A stretch of DNA of 64,000 nucleotides from Bacteriovorax sp. MedPE-SWde (GCA_001874305.1 MPCU01000011.1:98102-162101), one strand, 5' to 3'; shown: positions 23,424 through 31,887, numbered from the stretch's first letter. Notes: generated by a model not told the origin, from the letters alone. Translations and numbers: made by a program.

Positions 23424-25244
23424 TTAAATACCTTCACGAAACTCTCTTACAATTTGAAGCATACCCTTCATCATCTTAGAGTGTTCTGACTTCTTTACTT
23501 TAACTGTTCTCTTATTATCAGGATCTAGATTTTGATATTCAGAAAACTCATGCATTATTTGGAAGAGTTCATTTGCACCAAGTTTTGGTCGCCTCTTCAT
23601 TACCTTTTCTACAATATTAGAAATACTATCACCAGTAACACGGTCATACTTATTGATAACTGAAGACCTCATCATAATCTGCAATAGAGTATCCGACTCT
23701 TCTCTATTAAACTTCCTAGAAAGCTTACTTACCAACTTCCAATATAGTGATTGAAATTCGTCTATTTTCTTAGCTCTGTAGCTTGATATTTCTAAGTCAT
23801 CGTATGTTGCATATGTCGATTTAATAATATCTATGAACTCGCTTCTTTCTATAGAACTTCCTCTGTGTAGAAGAATTTGAGGGAGCTCTCTAAGAATGTC
23901 TCTCATGCAAAATATAGCATTCCAATTTACTCCATCTGCAACAGTATGTAGACCTTCAGCAGATTTTGCTCTTTCAAAATAAGAGAATACTTTTCTAAAA
24001 TCTGTGACAAATTTAAATTGAGACTGAAGCAGGTACTCCCTCTCTTTAGTTGCAACCCCTATCTTCTTAAGAAGATTTTCATTCTTTCTTCTTTCAAAGA
24101 TTTCATCAAACTTAGACATTGCTCTATGGTCATTAAAGTTTGCCAGAGGTTCTCTATCCCCAGTTATGAGATATTCAGAAATTTGGATAAATGTTTTAGC
24201 TATTAGTTTCGCTTTCTCTTTTTGTTCTTTAATTGAAGTTGAGTATCGTTGAACATCATCAAACCTATATTCGTGGTGAAATAGTCCAAATTGTCTAATA
24301 GAGCCATAGTCAATGATTCCACCATCCATTAAAATATTATCTCCATCCCAATCAAGCCAACAAAAGATATAATCGTCTTCAAAGTCAGCTGAGAGATTTG
24401 CGAATACTTCGACTTGCTTATCTACAAAGTATCGATACTGTGCTTTTTGAGTTTTTGGAAGTTCTGTCCAAACTTTATTAGTAACCTGCTTATCGATATA
24501 GAAATTTACAATATCTTTTAGCCCTTCATAGTTACCTTGTTTTAGGTGATTAAACATATGTGAAGGTCTTAATAGGTTTTCATGCGCTCGTATATTGATC
24601 GATATTCCATTACTAAACTCTATAATACCTAATACTCTTTCTGTTTGATGACCATTCTTCCTTAGAACTTCACTAAAAAAGAGAGTCGCTAGACCTTCAT
24701 CAATTTCAGAATATCCGCAACCATATGAGATTGTCGGGTCCCCTGTTTGAAAGTATTTCTTTTGAATATGTGTTGCTGGACTGAGACGGGTTGCACCTGT
24801 TCCACAACTTGAAATATCCCAAGTTTTTCCTGAGTGTCTTATCTCTCCATTCCAAATACTTCTTCCATCTCCAGAGGTTTTACCTTGTTTATTAGGATGT
24901 TGAAGCTGAAGATAGCGTGTCGCCATATAATGATTTGGAAGTATATCTTCTTCTGGAAACTCAATATCATTTATTATGTCATATTCATTAATGATTACGA
25001 TTGAAAATGTGTCGAGAATCTTTTCCTCTAAATCACCATTCATCTCATGCTCGTGATTTTTCGGAATAAGGCCCATCTCTTTGGCAAGTTCAAAATTAAA
25101 GAAAGCAACCTTTCCACCCTTTCTCTTTCTTGCCTTGTAAGGAACAAAGGATTCGGGACACTTCTTTTGAAGTGCATGTTTTCCATTTACTTGATGGAAT
25201 TTTGAGTACTTTCTTTTTTCAAATTTCTTTAGTGGTGTTCCCAT
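23424..25244 (-). CDS. Divergent SelO-family protein (protein AMPylator-like pseudokinase)
   Basis: I prefer the ATG at 25244 (606 residues); an in-frame TTG at 25304 would add 20. Segments resemble SelO/YdiU: NHYMATRYLQLQ, SGDGRSIW (GDGR at 125-128), CGTGATRLSP (148-157), SEIDEGLATLFFSEVLRKNG, ENLLRPSHM...NYEGLKDIVNFYI, and GDNILMDGGIIDYG (301-314), corresponding to the 'NTDNM...IDYGP' metal-binding block. SelO enzymes transfer AMP from ATP to protein side chains and take part in redox homeostasis. Overall similarity is weak, and the C-terminal 200 residues are not recognised. Activity is therefore an inference. Confidence 0.6.
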   Translation of the reverse strand: MGTPLKKFEKRKYSKFHQVNGKHALQKKCPESFVPYKARKRKGGKVAFFNFELAKEMGLIPKNHEHEMNGDLEEKILDTFSIVIINEYDIINDIEFPEEDILPNHYMATRYLQLQHPNKQGKTSGDGRSIWNGEIRHSGKTWDISSCGTGATRLSPATHIQKKYFQTGDPTISYGCGYSEIDEGLATLFFSEVLRKNGHQTERVLGIIEFSNGISINIRAHENLLRPSHMFNHLKQGNYEGLKDIVNFYIDKQVTNKVWTELPKTQKAQYRYFVDKQVEVFANLSADFEDDYIFCWLDWDGDNILMDGGIIDYGSIRQFGLFHHEYRFDDVQRYSTSIKEQKEKAKLIAKTFIQISEYLITGDREPLANFNDHRAMSKFDEIFERRKNENLLKKIGVATKEREYLLQSQFKFVTDFRKVFSYFERAKSAEGLHTVADGVNWNAIFCMRDILRELPQILLHRGSSIERSEFIDIIKSTYATYDDLEISSYRAKKIDEFQSLYWKLVSKLSRKFNREESDTLLQIMMRSSVINKYDRVTGDSISNIVEKVMKRRPKLGANELFQIMHEFSEYQNLDPDNKRTVKVKKSEHSKMMKGMLQIVREFREGI

Positions 25245-25373
25245 ACAACTATAATTATAAGAAATCTCGACAATCTTTTTTAGGCGGAAACATTTAACCG
25301 ACAATTTTGCTCTTCATTAGATTATAGTAACTTGAGTACCTGATCAAAAAGCACGTTCATTCTTTTTTCGTGA

Positions 25374-25379
25374 TATAAT
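25374..25379 (+). promoter_or_regulatory. -10 element TATAAT 5 nt before pcm start
   Basis: A perfect TATAAT ends 5 bases before the ATG at 25385, and there is no good Shine-Dalgarno. A leaderless transcript is the simplest reading. No clear -35 is seen. Confidence 0.45.
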
Positions 25380-25384
25380 GGAAT

Positions 25385-26098
25385 ATGGACAAGTTTTTTA
25401 CCTTCATATTGGCCCTTCTCTTAGGAGTTGCTCCTCTTGCTGCATACGCCGAGAACTATGGAGATATGAAAATGGAAAGAGAAAAAATGGTGAGAGATAT
25501 TGTCTCTTATGGGGAGTTTGAAAACTCTTCTGTTCTAGATGCAATGAGGGATATACCAAGAGAAAACTTTGTTCCCGCACCACTTAAGTCCTACTCTTAC
25601 TCTGACGGCCCTCTTCCTATAGGCTCAGGACAAACAATATCCCAGCCTTTCATTGTTGCCTATATGACTCATTTGTTGAAACTAAAGCCCTACTATAAAG
25701 TTCTAGAAATAGGGACAGGTTCAGGCTATCAAGCAGCGGTTCTTTCTAAATTAGTAAAAGAAGTCTACACGATTGAAATCGTACCAGAGCTTGGAGAGCA
25801 GGCGAAGATTCCTCTAAAACCTTATACTAATGTTAAGGTTAAGATTGGTGATGGCTATATTGGCTGGGGCGAGTACTCCCCATTCAATGCTATTCTCGTT
25901 ACTGCTGCTCCAAATAAAGTGCCTCAACCTCTTATTGATCAGCTTGCAGAAGGTGGTACTTTGGTAGCTCCAATTGGGGATGAAGGATCAATCCAAAGAA
26001 TAGTTAGAATTACCAAGAAAGACGGTAGTATTTATAGAGAGTATTTAATGTATGTAAGATTTGTCCCAATGACAGGTCAGGCACAAACTACAAAATAA
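25385..26098 (+). CDS. pcm: Exported protein-L-isoaspartate O-methyltransferase
   Basis: The 237-residue protein has the PCMT pattern: VLDAMRDIPRENFVP, GSGQTISQP (80-88), LEIGTGSGYQAAVLS (SAM site about 107-121), VYTIEI, GDGYIGW and VTAAPNKVPQPLIDQL. PCMT methylates isoaspartyl residues to start repair of aged proteins. An N-terminal signal peptide (MDKFFTFILALLLGVAPLAAYA) points to the periplasm, unlike the cytosolic E. coli enzyme. It is convergent with a cyclophilin gene that also encodes a signal peptide, so both may serve periplasmic protein quality. Confidence 0.9.
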   Translation: MDKFFTFILALLLGVAPLAAYAENYGDMKMEREKMVRDIVSYGEFENSSVLDAMRDIPRENFVPAPLKSYSYSDGPLPIGSGQTISQPFIVAYMTHLLKLKPYYKVLEIGTGSGYQAAVLSKLVKEVYTIEIVPELGEQAKIPLKPYTNVKVKIGDGYIGWGEYSPFNAILVTAAPNKVPQPLIDQLAEGGTLVAPIGDEGSIQRIVRITKKDGSIYREYLMYVRFVPMTGQAQTTK

Positions 26099-26124
26099 AA
26101 AGGGCCGAAGCCCCTCATATTATT
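26098..26124. terminator. Bidirectional terminator with tetraloop
   Basis: GGGC (26102-26105) and GCCC (26110-26113) enclose CGAA; on the minus strand the loop is TTCG, a stabilising tetraloop, followed by TTTTTATTT. It serves pcm (+) and the cyclophilin gene (-). Confidence 0.75.
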
Positions 26125-26668
26125 TCTTTACTGTGATATTTTCGATGATAACATTTGAAGTAGGGATATTTTGAAATGGACCATTTCTTGTTGTTCCCAT
26201 CTTTTTAACTCTATTAACAACAGACATACCTTTTATCACTTTTCCAAATACAGCATAACCATAACCACTAGGGTCCTTAGATTTGTGATTAAGAAATGTA
26301 TTATTATTCACGTTAATAAAGAATTGGGCAGTAGCACTATGAACATCACTTGTTCTTGCCATTGCCAGCGTCCCTACTTCATTAGCAAGTCCATTGTCAG
26401 CTTCATTCTTAATTGGTGCCATAGTCTTCTTCTTAGTTAGATTAGAAGTAAAACCGCCACCCTGAACCATGAAGTTATCAATTACTCTATGAAAGATTGT
26501 TCCTTTATAAAAACCAGTCTCAACATACTTAAGAAAGTTCTTTACAGTAATCGGTGCCGCCTTATCAAAGAGCTCTATCTCAAGCTCACCTTTATTTGTC
26601 TTCATAATTACTTTTGTATTCGCCATCGTCGATGACACTACTAATAGTGCTACTAAAAATTTAAGCAT
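26120..26668 (-). CDS. Periplasmic cyclophilin-type peptidyl-prolyl isomerase
   Basis: The 182-residue protein has a signal peptide (MLKFLVALLVVSSTMA) and cyclophilin motifs: GELEIELFDKAAPITVKNFLKYVETGFYKGTIFHRVIDNFMVQGGGF, GTLAMAR and SATAQFFINVNNN. It isomerises X-Pro bonds during folding of exported proteins. Good ribosome site (AAGGAGAAAAGG). It overlaps the upstream HCCA-isomerase-like gene by 8 bases, so the pair is probably co-transcribed. Confidence 0.93.
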   Translation of the reverse strand: MLKFLVALLVVSSTMANTKVIMKTNKGELEIELFDKAAPITVKNFLKYVETGFYKGTIFHRVIDNFMVQGGGFTSNLTKKKTMAPIKNEADNGLANEVGTLAMARTSDVHSATAQFFINVNNNTFLNHKSKDPSGYGYAVFGKVIKGMSVVNRVKKMGTTRNGPFQNIPTSNVIIENITVKK

Positions 26669-27317
26669 CCTTTTCTCCTTCTAATATTTTTACAAATCTA
26701 TTAAATTCCAATTCTATATTCTTACTTGTTTGCGAAACTTCTTCTTTAACAAAGCGAAGAGAATCTAGACCCCAAAATGTCTCGGCACCAACTTTAAAAG
26801 TTGGGACTCCAAATATTCCAAGCTCAACCGCTTGCTTAATATTTGACTTCAACCCTTTTCTCGCAGATTTCTCATTGTCTAACTCAGAGTATTGATCTAC
26901 AGAAATGTCACACTCCTTGCAGATAAAATCCCTTAAACCTTCATAGTTTTCAAAGTCACTTCCCTCGCGCCAGCCATACCTAAAGACAGCGGTGATAACT
27001 TTTCTTTGTAATTCTCTATCCTGCTCAGCAGCAATGGCTAACCTTAAAACCCCCATCGGGTTAAATGGTAGAGACTTTGGTGCTCTAAGCACAATATCAC
27101 TCTCTGAGGCCTTTCTTAAACAGTCCTTAAAGAGATATTCTCTTTTGGGCTTAACTTCCCCAGGGCCAATACTTCCGGCCTCAGATATGAGTTTCCCAAC
27201 CATTACAGGAATAGGATTAAGCACTAATGACTCGTCTCTTAAAAGAGTTTCCCATGCCAAATATGAATAAGGTGATGTAAAATCGAAGTAGAAGTCTACT
27301 TCTTCTGTATTAGTCAT
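26661..27317 (-). CDS. DsbA-fold 2-hydroxychromene-2-carboxylate isomerase-like protein
   Basis: The 218-residue cytoplasmic protein starts VDFYFDFTSPYSYLAWETL and contains NPIPVMVGKL, RAPKSLPFNPMGVLRLAIAAE and GIFGVPTFKVGAETFWGLDSL. This pattern is typical of HCCA isomerase and kappa-class glutathione transferase proteins of the DsbA clan. The SPYSY segment carries the conserved Ser that replaces the DsbA cysteine. The NahD reaction (naphthalene degradation) is unlikely here since no aromatic pathway is near. A glutathione-linked role is possible. Confidence 0.85.
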   Translation of the reverse strand: MTNTEEVDFYFDFTSPYSYLAWETLLRDESLVLNPIPVMVGKLISEAGSIGPGEVKPKREYLFKDCLRKASESDIVLRAPKSLPFNPMGVLRLAIAAEQDRELQRKVITAVFRYGWREGSDFENYEGLRDFICKECDISVDQYSELDNEKSARKGLKSNIKQAVELGIFGVPTFKVGAETFWGLDSLRFVKEEVSQTSKNIELEFNRFVKILEGEKDA

Positions 27318-27494
27318 AATTATCTCACTATTTTTATCAACTTATCTTATATTTTGGGCACCGGCTTTACAACTATCTAATGCTCAATACTTAACCACAT
27401 TAGTAAGAATTTCTAAGTGGTGGAAACTCTTATCATATTGAAAATAATTAAGAGCAGGAATAAAATCAATAAAACACAATTAGCAGGATATATT

Positions 27495-28436
27495 ATGGCC
27501 TATACACCTTTGAGAATTTCTACCGTTAAACCAAATCGTGATCTGACTTTTGATCTCTATATTTTCTTTAAAGAAACCTATCTTAAATATCATGATAAAG
27601 GCGCAGGCCTTGACGAAGAAAAGTACGGAAAACTTAGAAAGCAAAAGATTGCAAAGTTCTATATCACTGAAGATGATGAGCCACACTATCAAGCTTTTTT
27701 AGACAAACTACTTGAAGACACTATGTCTGATCCTAATGTTTCAGTTGATGAGAAGGTAAACGTTGTAGATGGTGCTTGTTCGACAGCAATTGAAAGAATG
27801 CAAGAAGATCCAGAAAGTGAGCAGTCGTACAAAATGACTAATAAGGCCGCTAAGAGTTTAAGACAAGTTGTAGAACAAAACCCAGAAGCACTTAAAAAGA
27901 TTTTTGGTAAGAAGGCCAGTGAAGCGGACTTAATTATTAAACACTCTCTAAACGTATCGGCCCTATCTTTAAAACTTGCACAGAAAATGAAGTGTAATGA
28001 TGAACAACTGGATAATATAGCAACTGCGGGTCTTATTCACGATGTTGGAATCACACGTTTAAATAAGCAAGATCAGGAATTATTTAAGAAAGAGAAATCT
28101 AAATACACTAGTGATGACAAAAGAATTTACGGTCTTCATGTTAAAGACGCAGTTCAAGCACTAAAAGATAAGCCTTGGGTAAATGCAGAAGTAATGGAAC
28201 TTGTTATAAATCACGAAGAAACACTTTCTGGCTCTGGTCCAAACAAGAAGAAGAAGCTTTCTGTATCAGAAATGGTACTCTCACTTGTTAACACTTATGA
28301 CAAATATGTTCTCACTACTGGTTGTACTCCTGGTGAAGCGATTAAAGACATGATGATTAATGAGCTTGGGAATTACGAACTAGATTTAATTAATAAGTTT
28401 AAAGAAGTATTAAAAGCAGAAGGTCTCCTTGATTAA
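27495..28436 (+). CDS. HD-GYP-like phosphohydrolase
   Basis: The ATG at 27495 has AGGA six bases upstream; a GTG at 27417 is possible but lacks support. The 313-residue protein has an unassigned N-terminal half, then an HD-GYP-type domain: IIKHSLNVSALSLKLAQKM, AGLIHDVGITRL (HD pair) and VINHEETLSGSGP, the counterpart of HHE..DGxGYP. The GYP triplet reads GSGP, so it is a variant motif. Canonical members hydrolyse cyclic-di-GMP. Whether this one does is uncertain. Confidence 0.75.
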   Translation: MAYTPLRISTVKPNRDLTFDLYIFFKETYLKYHDKGAGLDEEKYGKLRKQKIAKFYITEDDEPHYQAFLDKLLEDTMSDPNVSVDEKVNVVDGACSTAIERMQEDPESEQSYKMTNKAAKSLRQVVEQNPEALKKIFGKKASEADLIIKHSLNVSALSLKLAQKMKCNDEQLDNIATAGLIHDVGITRLNKQDQELFKKEKSKYTSDDKRIYGLHVKDAVQALKDKPWVNAEVMELVINHEETLSGSGPNKKKKLSVSEMVLSLVNTYDKYVLTTGCTPGEAIKDMMINELGNYELDLINKFKEVLKAEGLLD

Positions 28437-28728
28437 GACCTTCTTTACAGCGCTTTCAATATCACTTCTTCTCACCTCTTGCATGTCTAAAGAAGTTGCT
28501 GAGGACTGTGAAGACCTCTCTATGAAGTGTTACAGAGGCTTTCCAAGAAAATGTAACAAGCTAAAGAAGACATGCTCTGGAAAGAAAATAAGATATACTG
28601 CAGAGTTATGCCAAAAGGCATTTAATGACCTGATGTTCGGCCGTGAGTTCTCTCAAGTTCTCGGTGTTTACGGTAAGAGAGTTGAAGGATGCTTCAACGA
28701 AAGAGAGATTTATAAGTATAAAAAGTAA
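28429..28728 (+). CDS. Small Cys-rich lipoprotein with TTG start
   Basis: The 99-residue lipoprotein signal (IKTFFTALSISLLLTSC) requires the TTG at 28429 as the start; AAGG lies about seven bases before it, and the next Met comes after the lipobox. It overlaps the HD-GYP-like gene by 8 bases. The mature part has seven further Cys residues (DCEDLSMKCYRG, CNKLKKTC, LCQKA, GCFNE), suggesting a compact disulfide-rich domain. No family recognised. Confidence 0.7.
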   Translation: MIKTFFTALSISLLLTSCMSKEVAEDCEDLSMKCYRGFPRKCNKLKKTCSGKKIRYTAELCQKAFNDLMFGREFSQVLGVYGKRVEGCFNEREIYKYKK

Positions 28729-28747
28729 GTACTAGTGACCTAGTACT
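28728..28747. terminator. Palindromic hairpin shared by two stop codons
   Basis: AGTACTAG (28728-28735) and CTAGTACT (28740-28747) form a perfect 8-bp stem with a TGAC loop. It begins at the last base of the plus-strand stop and covers the minus-strand stop (28732-28734). A flanking GCTCTTTT gives a plausible T tail on the plus strand. Confidence 0.6.
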
Positions 28748-29085
28748 GCTCTTTTAAATCTACCAAGAATTCCTTTCTTTGTTTTAATCTTTTGCACTTC
28801 CATTGTCGAATCAACAAGGTTGTCAAATTGCTTTGTCCTCTCTTCAATATAACCTTCTACAGCGTTTACACTCTCAGGAGATACTTTAAAAGATCGAATA
28901 TCATCTACAATTTGATTATTTTTTTCAACAATAGCACGTGCCTTCTTGGCCGCAAGGTTTCCTGCGTACGACTGAGAGCCACTAGACTTTGACTCCCAAG
29001 GGCGATTGGCCTTCTCTTTTACATCAAGATTGGCCTGAATATTTTTCTTCTTATTATTATTTACTTGCTCTAAGCTAAGTGCCAT
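28732..29085 (-). CDS. Small ParA-partner candidate
   Basis: The 117-residue, Lys-rich, helical cytoplasmic protein has no recognised domain. A long helix with a likely coiled-coil register spans about residues 45-105 (ARAIVEKNNQIVDDIRSF...EGYIEERTKQFDNLVDS), and the C-terminus is basic (KKGILGRFKRAVLGH). Its start overlaps the stop of the ParA-like gene, the place where parB or another cargo adaptor normally sits. It has no ParB motifs. It may be the adaptor of a ParA-type positioning system. Confidence 0.65.
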   Translation of the reverse strand: MALSLEQVNNNKKKNIQANLDVKEKANRPWESKSSGSQSYAGNLAAKKARAIVEKNNQIVDDIRSFKVSPESVNAVEGYIEERTKQFDNLVDSTMEVQKIKTKKGILGRFKRAVLGH

Positions 29086-30176
29086 TAGAATCTACCTTCA
29101 ATATTTTGAATACGTCCTGCTCCATTAACTCTGGCCCCTTGATGACCGTTGTCAGCAGTTTCTTCAAGATGATTTTCAACTCTGTCATGAATCTCACGCA
29201 TAAGAGTCATCAACTCTCCTGCGATAGGTTTAGTTGAGGCATGCTCAACAATTGACAGATTTAATGCCATCGCCTCTTCAGCAAGGACTGACTGGCGAAT
29301 ACCAATTGATGTACAACCATCAACATTACCTTGGTACCAATTTAAAATATCATTACTAAGCTTTCTATTTTGAGAATACTTTGTAGGAACAAAAACAGAC
29401 TCAAAGTCTAGCCCCATCTCATCTTTAAACTCTTTTAAAAAGTGTCCAAAGACCTTAAAGTTTCTAAAGTTATTTATCTTACACTCTAGCGGTGAAATAA
29501 GAGCATCACAGGCAACAAGAGCATTTGTTGTTAACTTATTCCAATTTGGAGAACAATCCATAATGATTAGATCAAAGTAATCTTTAAGAGGGTTTACAAC
29601 CTTCTCTTTTAGCCAAAACTCTCTTCTATTTATATTATTTAAAGAATCATTTAAAGCGACAAGCTCCGGAGTTTCTGGAATAACAAAGAGATTTGGTAGC
29701 CCCACTTGAACAATTATCTCGTCCAGCGAAACCTGTCCCGAAAAAAGGTCACTAAGTCCTTTTGTCTGATCTAGTCTTTCGATTATATCCTCTAAATCAC
29801 TACCATTATCAAGATCACAGTCATGACCAAGTGCTGTTGTAACATCACCTTGAATATCAAGTCCCACCACACAAGTTCTCATACCATGCAAAGCAGCAGT
29901 TCTTGCCAAGTTAAGCGCCAAAGTACTTTTTAAAACTCCACCTTTAGTTGTAAAGACAGATAGTGCTACTGGGCGATCAAATTTCTTAAAATAACCGACT
30001 TTTTCCCCGATTTGAGGAAGAACATTTCTTGACCAGCCCTTACGAAATAAGGCGCCAGATCTATATTTTCGAGATGGTGGAATATCTCCACTTTCTTCTA
30101 ACTTTGTAATTTGTGATCTCAAACTAGGATCACCAAAGATCTCCGCTACTTTCTTTAGCGGTAAATAAGTATCCAT
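29085..30176 (-). CDS. ParA-family ATPase with N-terminal HTH-like region
   Basis: The 363-residue protein has a deviant Walker A KGGVLKST at 78-85 with the signature lysine Lys78, followed by GLDIQGDVT (switch I) and DLIIMDCSPNW (Walker B). The first 60 residues (LPLKKVAEIFGDPSLRSQITKLEESGDIPPSRKYRSG) look like a MerR-like winged helix, as in some plasmid ParA proteins and Soj relatives. Canonical Walker A is KGGVGKT/ST; here Leu replaces Gly. No parB or parS-like repeat was seen nearby, so it may position a non-chromosomal cargo. Confidence 0.85.
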   Translation of the reverse strand: MDTYLPLKKVAEIFGDPSLRSQITKLEESGDIPPSRKYRSGALFRKGWSRNVLPQIGEKVGYFKKFDRPVALSVFTTKGGVLKSTLALNLARTAALHGMRTCVVGLDIQGDVTTALGHDCDLDNGSDLEDIIERLDQTKGLSDLFSGQVSLDEIIVQVGLPNLFVIPETPELVALNDSLNNINRREFWLKEKVVNPLKDYFDLIIMDCSPNWNKLTTNALVACDALISPLECKINNFRNFKVFGHFLKEFKDEMGLDFESVFVPTKYSQNRKLSNDILNWYQGNVDGCTSIGIRQSVLAEEAMALNLSIVEHASTKPIAGELMTLMREIHDRVENHLEETADNGHQGARVNGAGRIQNIEGRF

Positions 30177-30245
30177 GACAGCACTCCTCCATAAGGCATA
30201 CTAATATTCTACTCAATTTTATTTTGGAGTGTCAAAGTTTAGTGC

Positions 30246-30251
30246 TAGAAT
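30246..30251 (+). promoter_or_regulatory. -10-like TAGAAT 6 nt before GNAT start
   Basis: TAGAAT ends 6 bases before the ATG at 30258. A TTTGGA lies 17 bases upstream of it as a possible -35. No Shine-Dalgarno is visible between, so the mRNA may be leaderless. Confidence 0.4.
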
Positions 30252-30257
30252 GCAAAC

Positions 30258-30770
30258 ATGAAGGAATTTCTCGTCACATTAAAGAATTCTGAGCAGGCAC
30301 TTATTCGAAAGATTAAGTTCTCAGACAAAGAGTTTCTCGCTAAAGGAATTAAAGAACTCTCTGCCGAAAGTATTCAGCATCGCTTCTTTTTAGCAAAGAA
30401 AGGCTTCTCAGATAAGGAACTTGCTAACCTCACGGAGTTTGACCCAAGACAACATTTTGCCATAGGGGCCATCTCACATCCGTCACTAGACCATGGACTA
30501 GCAATTGCGAGATTTAATATCGATCATGATAACCCTAAAACAGCAGAGTTCGCTCTCCTTGTCATCGACGCCTACCATGGACAAGGTCTTGGAAAGATCC
30601 TTCTTAAAGAGCTTATAAAAGAAGCGAAGAGCAAGGGCCTAACTTCTCTGTGGGGACAAATGAAATCAACTAATATGAAAATGATGAAGCTTGCCCAGAG
30701 TATTGAAGATGTCACCGTAAAGACATCTCCAGAGGGCCAAGGAATTATAAATATTGAAATTCTATTTTAG
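30258..30770 (+). CDS. GNAT-family acetyltransferase
   Basis: The 170-residue protein has the GNAT core: IKELSAESIQHRFF, ARFNI, AEFALLVIDAYHGQGLGKILLKELIKEAKSKGL (acetyl-CoA loop HGQGLGK), then LWGQMKSTNMKMMKLA. The RHRF-type N-terminal segment resembles the GNAT domain of Pat-like protein lysine acetyltransferases. The substrate cannot be told. It overlaps the convergent receiver-DHp gene by 9 bases. Confidence 0.82.
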   Translation: MKEFLVTLKNSEQALIRKIKFSDKEFLAKGIKELSAESIQHRFFLAKKGFSDKELANLTEFDPRQHFAIGAISHPSLDHGLAIARFNIDHDNPKTAEFALLVIDAYHGQGLGKILLKELIKEAKSKGLTSLWGQMKSTNMKMMKLAQSIEDVTVKTSPEGQGIINIEILF

Positions 30771-31397
30771 TTTAATCATTTGGTCTGAATCAGTATAGCT
30801 TGAGCGAACAACCTCTTCACTATTAGCAACAGATTCAATCTTCTTAACAATATCAACAACACGATTTAGCGCAGACTTAGTCTTTTGGACATACTCTGAG
30901 TCATTACTCTTCTCAATCTTTCTAAGCATTCCAAGAGCAATTGTAAGAGGGTTATTTATCTCATGATTATAAGTTACGATCATTGCATGAGCTGTTTCCA
31001 GCTCTGCCTTATGCAAGTTTTCAGTGTTAAGTGATTTCAAAGTTAACTGCGTGTTAATTCTGGCCAGTGCAACTTCGATATTTACAGGCTTAACAATATA
31101 GTCATTTGCGCCTCTTTTAAGGTTGTTAACAATATCCTCTGTTTCGCTTTTTCCTGTAACCATAATAATTGGTAACTCAAAGGCAGAGTAAGTACATCTG
31201 AGCTTTTCAAGAACTTCATCTCCACTCAAGTCAGGCATCATTATATCGAGAAGAATCAAATCAATTCCCCCCTTACTAACGATATCTAAGCAGTCCTGTC
31301 CACAAAAGGCCTGAACTATATCAAAGCCTCTCTTTTCTAATTTCTTAGAAAGCATTTTATTGTTAATTTGATCATCATCGACAATTAATATTTTCAT
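30762..31397 (-). CDS. Receiver protein with kinase-like DHp domain but no ATPase domain
   Basis: Start taken at the second of two adjacent ATGs (31397), with AAGG six bases upstream. The receiver domain (about 1-120) has VDDD, phospho-acceptor Asp in LLDIMMPDLSG, Thr in MVTGK and Lys in VKP. Residues about 125-195 form a DHp-like helix pair with TYNHEINNPL (candidate His), but the chain ends before any HATPase domain. It therefore looks like a phosphorelay intermediate. It lies 11 bases after an HPt gene. Confidence 0.8.
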   Translation of the reverse strand: MKILIVDDDQINNKMLSKKLEKRGFDIVQAFCGQDCLDIVSKGGIDLILLDIMMPDLSGDEVLEKLRCTYSAFELPIIMVTGKSETEDIVNNLKRGANDYIVKPVNIEVALARINTQLTLKSLNTENLHKAELETAHAMIVTYNHEINNPLTIALGMLRKIEKSNDSEYVQKTKSALNRVVDIVKKIESVANSEEVVRSSYTDSDQMIKLK

Positions 31398-31408
31398 CAT
31401 AAACCTTA

Positions 31409-31753
31409 CTAAGCTGCTTTTTTAAATGAGAATGATTTTAATTCATTAATAAGAGCTTCAACCTCTTTTTCAAGAGAGCTATATAACTCATCAACTCCAT
31501 CAAAGATTGAGTCTTTACCCATTTCCTCTAATTTAAATGATATATCTTTCGCCGTCGTAGAACAGAATGTAGCAAGAACGCCCTTTAAGGTATGTGCAGA
31601 GATTTGCAGAGCTTCAGCATTCTTATCATTTACTGCAACTGAAACAGCTTCAAGCATTTCCTTATAAGTGTCTGCAAAGTCAGAGAAGATTTCCTCATAT
31701 ATTTCGGGGTCATCTCCAAACATCATATTTAGTTCATTTTCGTCAAACGTCAT
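31409..31753 (-). CDS. Single-domain HPt protein
   Basis: The 114-residue protein is one HPt four-helix bundle with SAHTLKGVLATF (phospho-accepting His54). Ribosome site AGAGGAAA. It precedes the receiver-DHp gene in an apparent operon, suggesting the two exchange phosphate. No complete histidine kinase is adjacent; the nearest with ATP-binding boxes is the PAS kinase at 13254-14627. Confidence 0.85.
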   Translation of the reverse strand: MTFDENELNMMFGDDPEIYEEIFSDFADTYKEMLEAVSVAVNDKNAEALQISAHTLKGVLATFCSTTAKDISFKLEEMGKDSIFDGVDELYSSLEKEVEALINELKSFSFKKAA

Positions 31754-31829
31754 ATTTCCTCTCCAGAAAATTACTTATTACTCCTAATAGTATCGGACAC
31801 TTTTACTTGAGAGCTTAATTTGTGCGAAA

Positions 31830-31855
31830 AAAAAGGGCCTAAGAAGGCCCTTTTT
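31830..31855 (-). terminator. Terminator of serS
   Basis: AGGGCC (31834-31839) and GGCCCT (31846-31851) form a stem with T-runs on both strands. On the minus strand it follows the serS stop and ends in eight T residues. Confidence 0.88.
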
Positions 31856-31887
31856 GTTGTATTTTCAATGACTTACTTATAGTTAAA

